Below, one piece after another: positions 37,770 to 49,240 of a stretch of 64,000 nucleotides of DNA (positions are counted from its first letter, which is position 1; the number at the start of each line of letters is the position of its first letter). The translations under genes and the position numbers were made by a program. This DNA comes from Alnus glutinosa. Its lineage: Eukaryota > Streptophyta > Magnoliopsida > Fagales > Betulaceae. The stretch lies in NCBI RefSeq assembly GCF_958979055.1, contig NC_084899.1:25177501-25241500 (forward strand), read 5' to 3'. Under the pieces are notes generated by a model. It was not told the DNA's origin, did not search any database, and saw nothing but the letters and a program-made list of their open reading frames with translations.

Positions 37770-38835
37770 CAATTACCTACAAAAGCCAGTTACCCAGAAG
37801 AAGAAAAAAAAAAAGAAGTTTGGTCACCGACAGAAAGACAGATTGGTCAGATTACATAGTTTTCTTAGTGCAGGTTTCAGCCGGCCGGCCTCTGCGGTTT
37901 TAATCTTTTGGTAGCTCTTCAAAAATCAATTAGAAAGCAAAGCTAAGAAAGAAAATATAGCAATATAATTGATGAGATCCAACTGTACAGAGGATAAAAT
38001 GCTTCATATATTCATTTTGTCCCACGATATGGTTATATATGTAAGTTTTTAATTTATAAGATTATAGAAAAGGCCAAAATTAATACACCAATTTTCTGTA
38101 AATTTATGTGTACGAGTGGAAATTAAAAGCAAATTAATTTCATGTTATTGTTTCCCTTAATTACTATGTTTCTGATCATTTCTGAGTTAATTTTGATTCT
38201 AGATGGTAAATATAATCTTGTGTGCGATCAAGATCTAAAAATGACTTGCAATATGGAAATTAAAAGATACCCAGCTTAACCCTCATACTTACAACACATG
38301 ATATATATTAATTGGCAACAAATCAAACAAATTACACTAATTATATATATATATATATATATCCAACGATCGCATCATTCTTCCGAATAACACATTTCAT
38401 TGAGCATTTTGTTTTTCTTTGATAAATATGGCATTGTAAAGTTACTAATTACCACTTATTTCAAAAAGTTAATTAAGTGAATAAGAAATAATGAATTTAA
38501 TCATTTAATTAATATTCTAACTCTCCATCATCCTTTTAATTGATCAAATGGAAGGTAAAACAGAGATAATTAAAGATCGAATTCAAAACATAATTTTTTG
38601 AAAAAAGGATAATATTTATTGAATGAACTTTAATCACCTAGGGGCAAAAGCTCCTTAGATATAACACCACAAATACAATTTGAAATTTTTTTAACCCAAC
38701 TCTATTTGTAATACACAAAATATATAGGGGCGTTGATATCATTTTTAACCCAACTCTATTTTTATATCACTTTTATCCCACGTTAATTGTTGATGTGGCG
38801 TTGCAAACGAGAACTTGGATAAGCTCTTGTTAAAA

Positions 38836-38887
<52 letters not shown>
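38836..38887. repeat. AAT microsatellite
   Basis: About 17 uninterrupted AAT units followed by an A-run. It is likely to vary in length. Confidence 0.95.
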
Positions 38888-38895
<8 letters not shown>

Positions 38896-39118
38896 TTAAG
38901 GGACTGATTGACAGTGCCACATCAACAAAGTAAAATAAAAATGTAGTATATAATACTACTCTTAATAAATTAGTTCAATTGTCAAAAATAACGTGGTATG
39001 TATATATCTAGCAATACTCGTTGAATAAACGGAGACAAATAAAAAATATGAGCTTATCAAGTGAGTGATCACCTACAAAATCATCAATATTACCCGCAAC
39101 CCGTGAACTGCATGATAT

Positions 39119-39289
39119 GAGTAATGATACATATCACCTTTGTGTCCCCTCAAAATTGATTTGACTCTTAAAATTACCATTGAATATATGATAGACCACT
39201 ATTGAATTTTGATCAAATGATAATTTTAAGAGCCACATCAATTTTAGAGGGACAAAATGAGGACACAAAGATGATATATAGCATTCCTC
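39119..39289. mobile_element. Mutator-like MITE with perfect 9-bp target duplication
   Basis: The 171-bp element is flanked by GCATGATAT at 39110-39118 and 39290-39298. Its arms pair along most of its length: CCTTTGTGTCC near 39137 with GGACACAAAG near 39261, and CTCTTAAAATTA near 39164 with TAATTTTAAGAG near 39220. No open frame. Confidence 0.82.
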
Positions 39290-39346
39290 GCATGATATTT
39301 CTTTTTCGCTCTTGCTATTTATGTTGGTAACTTGAGATCTAATGTA

Positions 39347-39451
<105 letters not shown>

Positions 39452-40416
39452 TACGCACTGAATTCAAATGTCAGATACAGCCAATAGGCTTTCAGAAAAC
39501 CTCAAAGCTTAGCAGATACGTTGCATACGTACAAGCCCCAGCATTTCAATAAAAAAAGACAAACAAGATCAGGAAGATTCAGCTAGTAGCTAGGGTTAAT
39601 TTATAATAAACATGTTAGAAAATTAGAACATAAATATAAAGTAATTTGTAGAGTTCAAGATCTTCGATTTCCTTGATAATCATGTTTTGAAGCTCGTGTA
39701 TTGGAAAAATAATATTAATAGTTAGCTAAGTCATTTCCTTTGCTACGTACTCTTTTGAGGTGGCCATCCGTTGAAGTAATTTTTTAAATTGTTGGACCGA
39801 CGATGAAGCTCCTCCAAAATAAAGAGAAAAGGTCACCGAAAACCGTTGGTCTAGAAGGACTGGGAGAACCTTCCATGCATAAGTCAGCGATGGCTCTACG
39901 AGAGAGATCGAGGAAAATTGAATTGAGGGGATCGAGTGTAAGTAGAGGAAAAAAAATGTGTACATGATGAGGAGACCTCCCCCCTCTCCTTATATAGATG
40001 CACTGTTCCTACTTGGAATTCGTTGTACCGGGAAATATTTTCCAGAGAATATTAGGGGAGGTTATTTGGTGTGGGCAGACGGTTATGTGAAGTGGCAAGA
40101 AAGGGGTTCGAGTACATGTGAAGTGTCCTATCAATGTATAGGTGCATACAAAATTCTATATACCAAATATGGTAGTCCACCTATCACAAACTCCCAACTC
40201 TAATAGGTTTAAGCTTTCATACTGTTTACCACATCCAATTAAAATTCAATTTCTACATAATTAAGGTGTATATAAAGTCCGAGAAATCCATGATCAGTAC
40301 TCCACAACATTTGGGCCTATAATTCAAACCCATTTTAACAAAACAAAATGCACAATCAATGAAAGCGCAATTGAGAAAATATTCTAATTAACACCTAAAA
40401 CTCTCCCTTGAACTAA

Positions 40417-41119
40417 TGCTCCGTTTGTTTCAACGTAAAATGGTTTTCGTCGTAAAATGGTTTCAGAGAAGTTATTTTTCTAGAAAATAGTTTTCGCCGA
40501 AAGCATTTTTCGGTGTTTGGCGCGTACAGAAAATCACAAATATTTTTCATATTTTCATTCAATCATATTAACCTATAAAAATTAATTTTTATTCAAAACA
40601 TATAAATATTAATATAAAAATCATCTATGACGAGATTCGGTCACTGACCGACAAGATTATGACAATTTTTACCTGATTCCGGCTAATATAGCCAGAATTC
40701 GAGATAAAGGCCGGAATCCGGACAGTTTCGTCGGAATCAGGCACAAACGGCCGGATTCGGGCCAGATCCGGCCTTTCTGGCCAGATCCGATCAGATGGCC
40801 GGATTCCGGCCAGATTGGTCGTCGGAATCTGGGCTGGCCGAATTCCGTCGCCAGATTCCGGCGACATTAACCGGATGTTGTCGGATTCCGATACCGGCAA
40901 TATTTCGATGGTGGTCGACTGTTTAAACGTGAAAGTCGACTGTGTCGTTTAAAATAGATCGACCGCGTCTGGCGTCTTCGCAAAACGATTTAAATAATTT
41001 TTCGAAATTTACTAAGCATTTTTGGTCAAACAGAAATCATTTTCCGGTTGACTATTATTTTCGCCCCTACCAAACACCGAAAAATACAAAAATCATTTTA
41101 CGCCGAAACAAACGGAGCA
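40417..41119. mobile_element. TIR DNA element of about 0.7 kb, PIF/Harbinger-like
   Basis: Ends are TGCTCCGTTTGTTTCAACG on the left and CGCCGAAACAAACGGAGCA on the right, inverted and nearly matching. TAA flanks both sides (40414-40416 and 41120-41122), which fits a 3-bp target duplication. The middle (about 40680-40880) is GC-rich and made of overlapping GGCCGGATTC / CCAGATCCGG / GATTCCGGCC words, an internal subrepeat array. No transposase is encoded, so it is a non-autonomous copy. Confidence 0.75.
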
Positions 41120-42218
41120 TAAATTAGATTTCATTTCCTGCCATTCTACCAATTCTCTAACCTGACTTCGCATATATAAATGCATGGTGGACTCTGCAGT
41201 AGCCAGTAATTACTCACTAATCTCTTGAGGCTTGAGCCCCATAAACTGAACTGGGCTTTGAGATTACACAATTACTTGAGTCAGATGCACCCACAAGTAG
41301 GAGGCCCAGTCCAAAATATGCGGGACAAGCTAACAACCAGCCCAAAAGGTGACCAATTAGTGGCTATTTCGAATAACAATGAAATCGATTGAAGTCCTCT
41401 TCACAAGTTGCAGATGAGACATAGAAACCAACATATATATATATATATACATCCATCTTAAATCATACGAGGAACACAGTCCACATAGAAAGGGAAGTGG
41501 AAAGCCTGAATGTTCTCTAAATGCAGACAGCCAAACCATTTCCTATGGGATTTATCATCTTCACCAAAACGAATGAGCCTCCAGAACTCAAAATAATAGA
41601 TAATTGTAAGTAAATTTATCGGAATATTCAATAAAATAAAATAAAAGAACAAAAAGAAAAAGTTCGGAATAGGATCCTCTCCGGCCATTAAGTAAAATGG
41701 AAAGAGTTTGTTTGATAACTTAGATTAAATTTCACAAATCTAAAAAAGATCGAGAATCTAATCTTAGCTAGTTCCCAAGGGCGGCATTGATGTAATTAAC
41801 GATCCATCGATCGCTTCATATAAGTTACATTCTAGCTATGTCACATAATATTGAACATATATATCATTTATTATATCGAGATTTATAAAGCAACCTTCTA
41901 TAAACATAGATACTTGTAAGTTACAAGTAGAGTTAATTATCATCATATTAGGAAAATAAGTCACAACATAATGGAGAGTTAAATCACCAAAATAAAAATA
42001 ATTAATTAGCGGGTTATAAGTAATTTGTAACAACCATTTCATTTAATGTCATAATAAATAACTTTTTTTAAAAAAAAAATTAAAATAAAAATACACAAGC
42101 TAATGGGTATTATATATATATACCTTGCTTTCAATGGTGGCTAAAGTGAAAAGAGGACCCTCCCCTTTACTTTTTCTGCCACATTGCGCTGCAAAGTGTG
42201 AGAGCAAAAGGTAGGGAT

Positions 42219-43016
42219 ATGCTACCCTTGTTATTCTTAGGCCTTCTGGCGCACGCCTGCTTGGTGAGGCCCCAACAACTCCAGCCCAAAAACATATTCA
42301 TCTTAGCCGGACAAAGCAACATGGCCGGCCGTGGAGGCGTGGTTAACAGCGCCTGGGACGGCATAGTCCCTTCCCAGTGCCAGCCCAACCCCTCCATTCT
42401 CCGACTCAGTGCAAACCTCACTTGGGTTCTAGCCCAGGAGCCCCTCCACGCGGACATCGATGCCAACAAGACCACTGGGGTCGGACCCGGCATGCCTTTC
42501 GCCAACGTTGTCTTGGCCAAAGACCCAACCTTTGGGGTCATTGGTCTGGTCCCATGCGCGATCGGAGGGACTGCAATAAGCCATTGGGGCCGAGGGACTT
42601 CCCTCTACAAACGGTTGGTGAGGAGGGCTCAGGCTGCGCTGCAAGACGGTGGGACAATCCAAGCGCTTCTTTGGTATCAAGGCGAGGCAGACACAGTGAG
42701 TAAAGAAGCTGCCGATTCATATGGGGCAAAATTGGAGAGCTTTTTCATTGACGTCCGAGAAGATTTGAAGTCTCCAATGCTCCCAATAATCCAGGTACTT
42801 ATTATTTTGTCTTTTGATTTAATTTTGAAAAAAATATAGTTCGATTGATTTTCATAGTACACAACAGTAAGAAATTTCTATTTTTCTCCTCCTTCAATTC
42901 TTGATCATCCCATCTTTGATCATGCTTTCTTTCACATGTTATATATTTACTCATTTAGAGATTTTTTTTTTTTAACATATTTATTGTCATGATAAGAAAT
43001 TAATTTTCTCTAATAT

Positions 43017-43053
<37 letters not shown>

Positions 43054-43746
43054 ACCCTGCAAAGTGCAAATGGATTGAGTTATATTATTAAAAGCTAGAT
43101 GGCCTAATTTATGTGACATAAATATTTTCTTTTATATACACCACTTGGAAGAATTAATAAGATACAGAAAAAAACTGTATAAAGACAAAAAGAGAATTGA
43201 ATAAAGATTTCAACAAACACAATTAAGTAGCATATTCCCACTGCAGGCAGCAATTTAGTAATAATAAGTTTATAATTTTTGGGTTACAAACGAATTTGGA
43301 TCTCTAACAATTTAGAGCCTATATCAATTCGGACAACAAAATTGTTATTTTCGGACCAAAACCCAACAGGCAATCAACAGAACTGTTTCATAAATAATAA
43401 TGAATGAGCTATTTTGCATTTTAAAATTGTTAAATAACTTGACGTTGGTAGTTTTTGGGTTTCGTAGGTGGCTCTGGCGTCAGGTCAAGGACGTTTTGTG
43501 GACACTGTTAGAGAAGGTCAGCTGGGAATTGACCTTTTGGAGCTCCAAACCGTTGATGCCAAGGGTTTACCGCTCGAACCGGATGGTCTACACCTGACGA
43601 CGCAAGCCCAGGTTCAACTAGGGGAGATAATGGCGAATACATTCCTTCAATTGATACCCAGTAATCGCCCCATCCTCAGCCCTATTCAAAGCAGTGCTCC
43701 CAGAAGGTGTTCCAATTTTCTCTTGGAACTTTTTCAATCAGAATAG
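42219..43746 (+). CDS. SASA-domain carbohydrate esterase, At4g34215-like, copy 1
   Basis: Probable carbohydrate acetylesterase of the SGNH/sialate O-acetylesterase (SASA) fold. Exons 42219-42794 and 43468-43746, one GT-AG intron, 284 residues. Residues 1-17 (MLPLLFLGLLAHACLV) are a likely secretion signal, so action in the wall or apoplast is inferred; Arabidopsis At4g34215 lacks this leader. Block I is ILAGQSNMAGRGG with nucleophile Ser33. Block II is GLVPCAIGGTAI. Block III is LLWYQGEADT. The acid/base pair lies in PDGLHLTT (Asp231, His234). The ATG was chosen because it opens the hydrophobic leader; upstream in-frame codons are not ATG. Relative to copy 2 it has an extra stretch of about 110 bp after SSAPRR that changes and shortens the C-terminus. 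The catalytic set is intact. Confidence 0.88.
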
Positions 43747-44073
43747 GAGGCTTCATTGTTCTGATCATACTAATTAGAGCGAGCTTCCCACTACGTATTC
43801 AATCATCTCCAGGAAGGGCTATCAGCTATGTGAACATGCCGAGTCATCATCAAGCACTTGAATTACCTAACATAACAGGCTTTCAGTACCTGGGATGTCC
43901 ATTAACTCGGGTGGCATAAACTCCCTCTAGTTTCTTAGAGACTGTTGATTTTAATTCAACTGAAAATGTCCTTTTCTTCCTGCCTATTTTTCTAAAGAAG
44001 AGATTAAATTGAAAAGATATTTGAGGGATTATTAGCTTCTGTCAAACACAGGGTTTGTGGGATAAAACTTTTC

Positions 44074-44077
<4 letters not shown>

Positions 44078-44138
<61 letters not shown>
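44078..44138. repeat. 61-nt T homopolymer, probably the A tail of a minus-strand retroposon
   Basis: An uninterrupted T-run precedes ATAGAACGTTGCC. On the minus strand this reads as a body ending GGCAACGTTCTAT plus a long A tail, as in LINE or SINE insertions. The body (about 44139-44310) was not identified. The run is absent from unit 2. Homopolymer length is uncertain in any assembly. Confidence 0.6.
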
Positions 44139-44141
<3 letters not shown>

Positions 44142-44330
44142 GAACGTTGCCTTAAATAGGCTCACTTGAAGAGATTACAGATTTCTACCCAATAACCAAT
44201 TACATGCATAAGAGATAGACTAAAAAAAACAACTAAAACATAGTATATCATAATTCATAACAAAGATATCTCTGAGATGACATGGAGATAGAATCCTTAT
44301 TCATTCAGAACTAACACTAATAACATATTG

Positions 44331-44495
44331 AGTAATGTTTCTTACACAACTTTTGAACAATTCTAACAACCTTTTTTTAAGACCAACCATTGAATATTTA
44401 AGGCCCACATGTAAGAAAACAAATCCAATGGTTGATCATAAAAAAAGTAGTGTGCAAAAATTGTGTAAGAGTTATGCAAGAAACATTACTCTAAA
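44331..44495. mobile_element. MITE with GAGTAATGTTTCTT termini
   Basis: Left end GAGTAATGTTTCTTACACAA pairs with the right end CTTACACAATTTTTGC-type complement (GTTATGCAAGAAACATTACTC). Inner parts AACCATTGAA and CCAATGGTTG also pair. It is about 165 bp and non-coding. The GAGTAATG end resembles the 9-bp-TSD elements here, but the flanks no longer show a clear duplication. Confidence 0.6.
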
Positions 44496-45124
44496 GGAAA
44501 AAAAATTTCCAACTAACTAATCCTGCATACTCCTATTTAATAGTACTTGATAGATATATGTCCAGGTGTTTTGACAGTAATGATAAAAAAAAAAAAAAAA
44601 AAAAAAAATCACATTGCACACTCATTACACCACTCCACTCACATGAGGTGGGACATACTATCACATGGGTCCCATCATATGTGGGTTCCACTCCATGTGA
44701 GAGGAGAGAATGTAATTAGTGGATCTTTTTGTATCATCCTGCATTGGTTCTATTGATAATGGCGCCAGAGAGAAGAATATGCTTGGTGGTAATGAAAGAC
44801 CAACTAACAACCACCTAAAGTAAATATATTCAAAGACAATGATAAAGAGGAAGGGATTAAACGGTAAAATTGTATGACATTTATGTAAACTGCTGCAATA
44901 TTGCTATATATATATATATATATATATATATGGTCTTTGTCTCTAAACAGGGAAGACCATATTGGCCGACCAGTGTTATTTGGCTACTGCTGCTTATTGA
45001 CCAACTAAGAGCTAATAGCAACCCTTCCTGCACGTCATAGAAATTAGAATACAAGTAGGGACTCCACATAGGAAAACGAAATTCTAGAGACACTCCCACC
45101 TCCTTTGCTTTATGTAGTGCCAGC

Positions 45125-45313
45125 CAGGGGCGGAGCCGGCCCCCCCAAGTTGGGGGGCCAAATTGAAAAAAAAAAATTTGGGGGGCCAAAATTTGAAAAA
45201 ATAATAAATTTTGGGGTAAAATTTTAATTTTTTTTAATTTTTTTTTAAATTTTTTTTTTTTTGTGGGGGAGAACCTTGAGGCTTGGGGGGGCCTCAACGT
45301 GGCTCCACCCCTG
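45125..45313. mobile_element. hAT-type MITE with 8-bp target duplication
   Basis: Terminal repeats CAGGGGCGGAGCC and GGCTCCACCCCTG flank 189 bp. GTGCCAGC is duplicated at 45117-45124 and 45314-45321. The 8-bp duplication and CAGGGGC ends are hallmarks of hAT elements. The interior is only G- and A/T-rich filler. The insertion is absent from unit 2, so it came after the segmental duplication or was lost with that unit's deletion there. Confidence 0.87.
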
Positions 45314-46128
45314 GTGCCAGCAATGTGGGACTACTATGTCAGCCCAAAATTTCTTTTATCCATTCTTTTTTAAGGGTGACTGACTAATTCTTTAGGGTGA
45401 TCGGCCACTCTAACAGAAGAGTTAGTCGCACCACTCCTATAGTTAAATTTTAAAGACTTATAAATTTTAGTACTTGATGTGATGTTTAAGGTCAAATCGA
45501 CTCTAAAACCATTAAAAAGTTTTTTTTTTTTTTTTTTTTTTTTAATTAGTATATATTTTTTTTATTATAATAATAATGGCATTTTGCCCAAATGAATCTG
45601 AAAATTGATCCAACTTGGTAATCCTGCAGAGTTTGACAATATATAAGTCGACTTTCCAAGTTAAAAAGCAACCCAGTTGCTTGCGATAACCGAAATGGGA
45701 AATCAGCCAATTCATTTTTTTTCAAGTAAACAGTTAACATCATAAACCAACAACCAAAGTCTTGAGTTTCCTACAAATTAACTTTAGTTTTAAAAGTGGC
45801 ATGTATTTATTTTTTAAGCACGTGAGAAAGACTAGTGAATAAATCATAATCTTTATAAGAAATATTAAGAACTCAAGACAAAATTTCCTCTTATGTAACT
45901 AAGAATTGTTTATCAAGTTACAGATAACCATGAAACCAAGTACATACAGAGCCACTAATAATTGGCACATCATGTCACAGTAAAATCCATATTATAGACT
46001 GCAAACTCTACGACAAATTCTCTGAACATCTTCTCATATCTTTATGAGCATCAGGTGAAGCGACAAAAAAAATATACAGAGAAACTACTCCATTGGCATC
46101 GATACCTAAAGATCAGCATAATAAGCAC

Positions 46129-46323
46129 TTAGAAAGAGATAATTTTATCAGCAGAAATTAAGTTTGCATCCACCCGAGCGTCCTGATCATAAAGGGACTG
46201 GGGCCCCATTCTTGTATCCAGTATTGACAGTTGGGACTTCATCCATGGGGGATTGAACCTGCCTTCTATCCATAAAGCTTCTCCAGTATCTTTGTGCTTA
46301 AAATCTGGATATTTTGGGTTCTT
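46129..46323 (-). pseudogene. Orphan last exon of an OSB gene (duplicated fragment)
   Basis: This 195-bp stretch matches, at the same length and with few changes, the last exon of the full OSB gene (54061-54255). It includes the acceptor, the PDF-motif end (KYPDFKHKDTGEALW) and the stop. Upstream exons 1-4 are missing because the duplication ended in intron 4 (at 47972), and that intron is now split by a LINE. With no promoter or start of its own it cannot make an OSB protein. Alternatively it may be spliced as a stray 3' exon. Confidence 0.85.
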
Positions 46324-46399
46324 CTGTAAACTGCAAAAGCACGATCACATTGAAATTTGAGGGTTCATCATATGTTTTTGCAGCAAACGTGAAGAAGAA

Positions 46400-47767
46400 G
46401 AAGAAGAAGAAGAAGAAATAGCTCATGCTTAGGTGGCTTGGAGTAAGGTTTGTCTTCCTAAGAGAGAAGGGGGTCTTGGGATCAAGGACATTGCTATTTG
46501 GAATCAGGCTTCGATGCTTAACCATGCTTGGAATTTATTTTCAAAAGCAGGCTCTTTATGGGTAGCATGGACTGAAGCAAACTTGTTGAAAGGTAGGAGC
46601 TTCTGGAAAGTTCCTATTCCAACTTCTTGTTCTTGGAGTTGGAAGAAGATTCTCAAGCTCCGAGACCTAGCCAAAAGATTCATTCGATTTAAGGTTGGGA
46701 GGGGTAATAAGGTGTTCTTGTGGTTGGATAATTGGCATCCTGCAGGCTGTCTTTTGGATAAATATGGTTATAGAATCGTTCATGATTCAGGTTTTCCCCT
46801 GCATGCCAAACTGGATGTCATTATGAAGAATGGTGCTTGGTTTTGGCCTTATGCTCGGTCAGATGATCTTGTTGAAATTCAGAGTCAACTCCACACAGTT
46901 GAGGTTGGAGATGCTGATGAGCCAGTGTGGAATTCTCGAAGTGGCATATATAAGTGCTCGGACACTTGGGAAAAATTGAGAGAGGTGCATCTGGTAGTTG
47001 AATGGTGGAAGATTGTTTGGGCTCCTGCTTCTATCCCTCGGCATTCTTTCATGCTTTGGCTAGTTTTCAGGGATGCTTTGATCACTAAACAACGCATGTG
47101 TTGCTGGGGTTATTCAGGACAGATTCTCTATCCTTTCTGCTATGGAGCTCAAGAGAGCCGTGAGCATCTTTTCTTTAGGTGCAGTTTCAGTAGGCGGATT
47201 TGGACTGAAATCATGGCTGAGTGTTCTTTTTACAATGTGCCTTTGGATTGGGATGATATTGTAGTCTGGAGCTTGAAGGTGATGCAGGGGAAAAGTTTAA
47301 GAGCAGTTTTGGGTCGACTGTGTTTTGGAGCTACTGTATACCATATATGGAAGCAGAGGAACGACCTTTTGCACAATAACACTCCACGCACGGAGGAAGC
47401 GATTTTGACTCGTGTTAGGTGGGAAGCTCGAGTGAAAATTGTAGCAAAAGGGAAGATCAGCCATTTCAGGAAGAATATGAACCTTGTTGCTAAATAGAAT
47501 TTGCATTTTCTGGAGTGATGGGATGTTGTGAGTCCTATGTGTCTTTGAGGATTGATGGGGGTTTGATTTCTCTGTTTTGATCTTGTAGATGTTTGCTTTG
47601 TTTTATGCTGTTGTTTACTGTGTTCTTGGAAGCAGTAGGGTTGTCGTTGGTGGGTTTTTTTCTCTCTTGGTTTCCTAGCTAAGGGTTTGTTGTCCCTATG
47701 CAAGAGTTGTTTCCAGTTTTCACTGGAGTGTATTGGTTGCTGAGTTGAGCCTTATAAAATCTTTTAT

Positions 47768-47809
<42 letters not shown>
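46400..47809 (+). mobile_element. 5'-truncated L1-type LINE with long A tail
   Basis: The 1.4-kb insert is flanked by the 15-bp duplication AAACGTGAAGAAGAA (46385-46399 and 47810-47824). It ends in about 38 A's. A GAA triplet run has grown at the left junction. One open frame (46433-47497) encodes the C-terminus of ORF2: the conserved WxKVCLPKREGGLGI stretch and a zinc-binding RVT region (WAPASIPRHSFMLW, ESREHLFFRCSFSRRIW). The endonuclease and polymerase core are absent through 5' truncation. The open frame is intact over 354 codons and the duplication is perfect, so the insertion is young. Its 3' end matches the LINE at 316-849. Confidence 0.93.
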
Positions 47810-47810
<1 letters not shown>

Positions 47811-47972
47811 AACGTGAAGAAGAAATTAGTTTGAATGATACTAAAATTTCAGGTCTGCATGTGATATGCCCAGAGAACTTTTATATTGTATTATTTTCTA
47901 GAAAGAAATATATTAATCTAACATTTAAATCAAGTCAGTCAAGTTTCAGAATTGCTAAAGAATTATGCCATT

Positions 47973-48624
47973 AGAATATATTGGGTTAAATACATTTTAA
48001 CTCTCCAAACTACCACAATTTCTTCGGATAGCCCTCCGAACTATCAAAGCTTGGACTCTGGCTCTCAAACTACCAAAACCTATCAAAAATGTTATTTTTG
48101 GCGAAATATCCCTATAATACTTCTGCCACGTGTTATTTTTCAATTAAAAAAATCAAAAAATTCAAAAAAAAAATTAAAAATTTAAAAACAAATTAAAAAA
48201 AATTAAAAAAGTAAAAAATAAAAAATAAACTAAAATTTTATTTTTGTTTTTTTGTTTTTGTTTTTTTTTTTGAAAAAAATGGGTGTTTGGGGTGAAGTTA
48301 TTTCCCAACCGCGACCCGACCTTCCCGACACCTTTCTGGTCGCCGTCCTTTTGAAACGCCGTGATGACCGATTTTATAGCTCGGCTCGGCGAGTTTCGGT
48401 TCTCTGATCTCGGCCAGGCTCAAGCTCGTCCTGCTCTGAAAAATATCCTCCACTTGAGAGAAAAACTTGTGTTCCTTGAGCTCGATGTAGCTATTGGCCA
48501 ATGTTTTGAATGCCAAAAAATCACAAAAAGGAAAATGGATATGAACATCGATGAAACAAGCTCACGGCTTTTGAATTTTGAATTTTTGAAATTTTTTTTG
48601 AAATTTTTTTTAAAATTTTTTAAT
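47973..48624. other. Junction segment between duplication units
   Basis: This 650-bp stretch is in neither unit. It begins TTGGGTTAAATACATTTT with CCAAACTACC repeats, typical of one end of a plant repeat. It then has an A-rich block (48140-48230), a GC-rich gene fragment (48301-48560) and a T-rich block (48565-48622). The A- and T-rich blocks are loosely inverted, so the fragment may sit inside a gene-capturing element. Confidence 0.5.
48301..48560 (-). pseudogene. Fragment of a BCS1-like AAA-ATPase gene (At2g46620-like)
   Basis: On the minus strand one frame reads DVHIHFPFCDF then AFKTLANSYIELKEHKFF and VEDIFQ...LSLAEI. This is the region just after the AAA core of plant BCS1-type ATPases, close to At2g46620. 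Further on, a different frame reads SPSRAIKSVITAFQKDGD, the next block of the same protein, so the fragment carries at least one frame change. The N-terminal domain, Walker A and Walker B are absent. It is GC-rich against an AT-rich background and lies exactly between the two duplicated units. A dead, captured piece is the best reading. Confidence 0.72.
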
Positions 48625-48981
48625 GATCCATCCATCTCTTCATATAAGTTACATTCTATGTCACATAATATTGAACATATCATTTATTATATCGAGATTT
48701 ATAAAGCAACCTTCTATAAACATAGATACTTGTAAGTTACAAGTAGAGTTAAATATCATCCTATATATTAGGAAAATAAATCACAACATAAGTAATTTGT
48801 ATTTGTAATGGAGAGTTAAATCACCAAAATAAAATAATTAATTAGCGGGTTATAAGTAATTAATTTGTAACAACCATTTCATTTAATGTCATAATAAATG
48901 ACTCTTTTTTTTTATGATTATTAAATTACACAAACATATGTATATATATATACCTTGCTTTCAATGGTGGCTAAAGAGAAA

Positions 48982-49164
48982 GAGTAATGATTGAATACCA
49001 CATAAAGATACAATTTTTCACTACCTTTCTTATGTGGCAAGGTGGTTCCCATTACTTTTTGAATTTTTTTTATTTTTTAAAAATAAATTAAGGTAGGGGA
49101 CTACCTTGCCACATAAATAAGGTGGTAAAAAATTGTATCTTTGGATGGTATTCAATCATTACAC
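48982..49164. mobile_element. Mutator-like MITE upstream of esterase copy 2
   Basis: The 183-bp element starts GAGTAATGATTGAATACCA and ends TGGTATTCAATCATTACAC. The flanks TAAAGAGAAA and TAAAAGAAAA look like a decayed 9-10-bp target duplication, and unit 1 has the empty site (CTAAAGTGAAAAGAGG). It is the same family as 61465-61648. It sits about 80 bp upstream of the copy 2 ATG, so it may alter that promoter or leader. Confidence 0.8.
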
Positions 49165-49240
49165 TAAAAGAAAAGAGGACCCTACCCTTTACTTTTTCTG
49201 CCACATTGCGCTGCAAAGTGGGAGAGCAAAAGGGAGGGAT

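Larger units (their letters stand above)
41801..47972 (+). repeat. Tandem segmental duplication, unit 1
   Basis: This unit matches 48625-54481 in the same order. It starts at GATCCATC with the shared ATATAAGTTACATTCTA and includes the esterase gene, its intron and downstream DNA. A reverse-strand OSB exon plus part of the next intron closes the unit at TTATGCCATTAG. Unit-specific insertions are a hAT-type MITE (45125-45313), a LINE (46400-47809), and the long T-run and MITE near 44078-44500. Confidence 0.85.

Noticed and set aside
39720-40210. Possible solo LTR and two overlapping open frames
   Set aside because: No matching partner in the window and no clear end sequences; the frames have no domain.
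40625-40900. 91-codon minus-strand frame with Pro/Asp/Arg repeats
   Set aside because: It is produced by the GC-rich subrepeats inside a TIR transposon, not a host protein.
42167-42680. Long antisense open frames over esterase exon 1 (also 49273-49702)
   Set aside because: They mirror the GC-rich coding strand and have no family signature; both copies show them only because the exon was duplicated.
45546-45743. Open frame on the minus strand, repeated at 53488-53682
   Set aside because: The match is explained by the segmental duplication. The position is downstream of the OSB stop, so it is 3' flank and not a conserved small gene.
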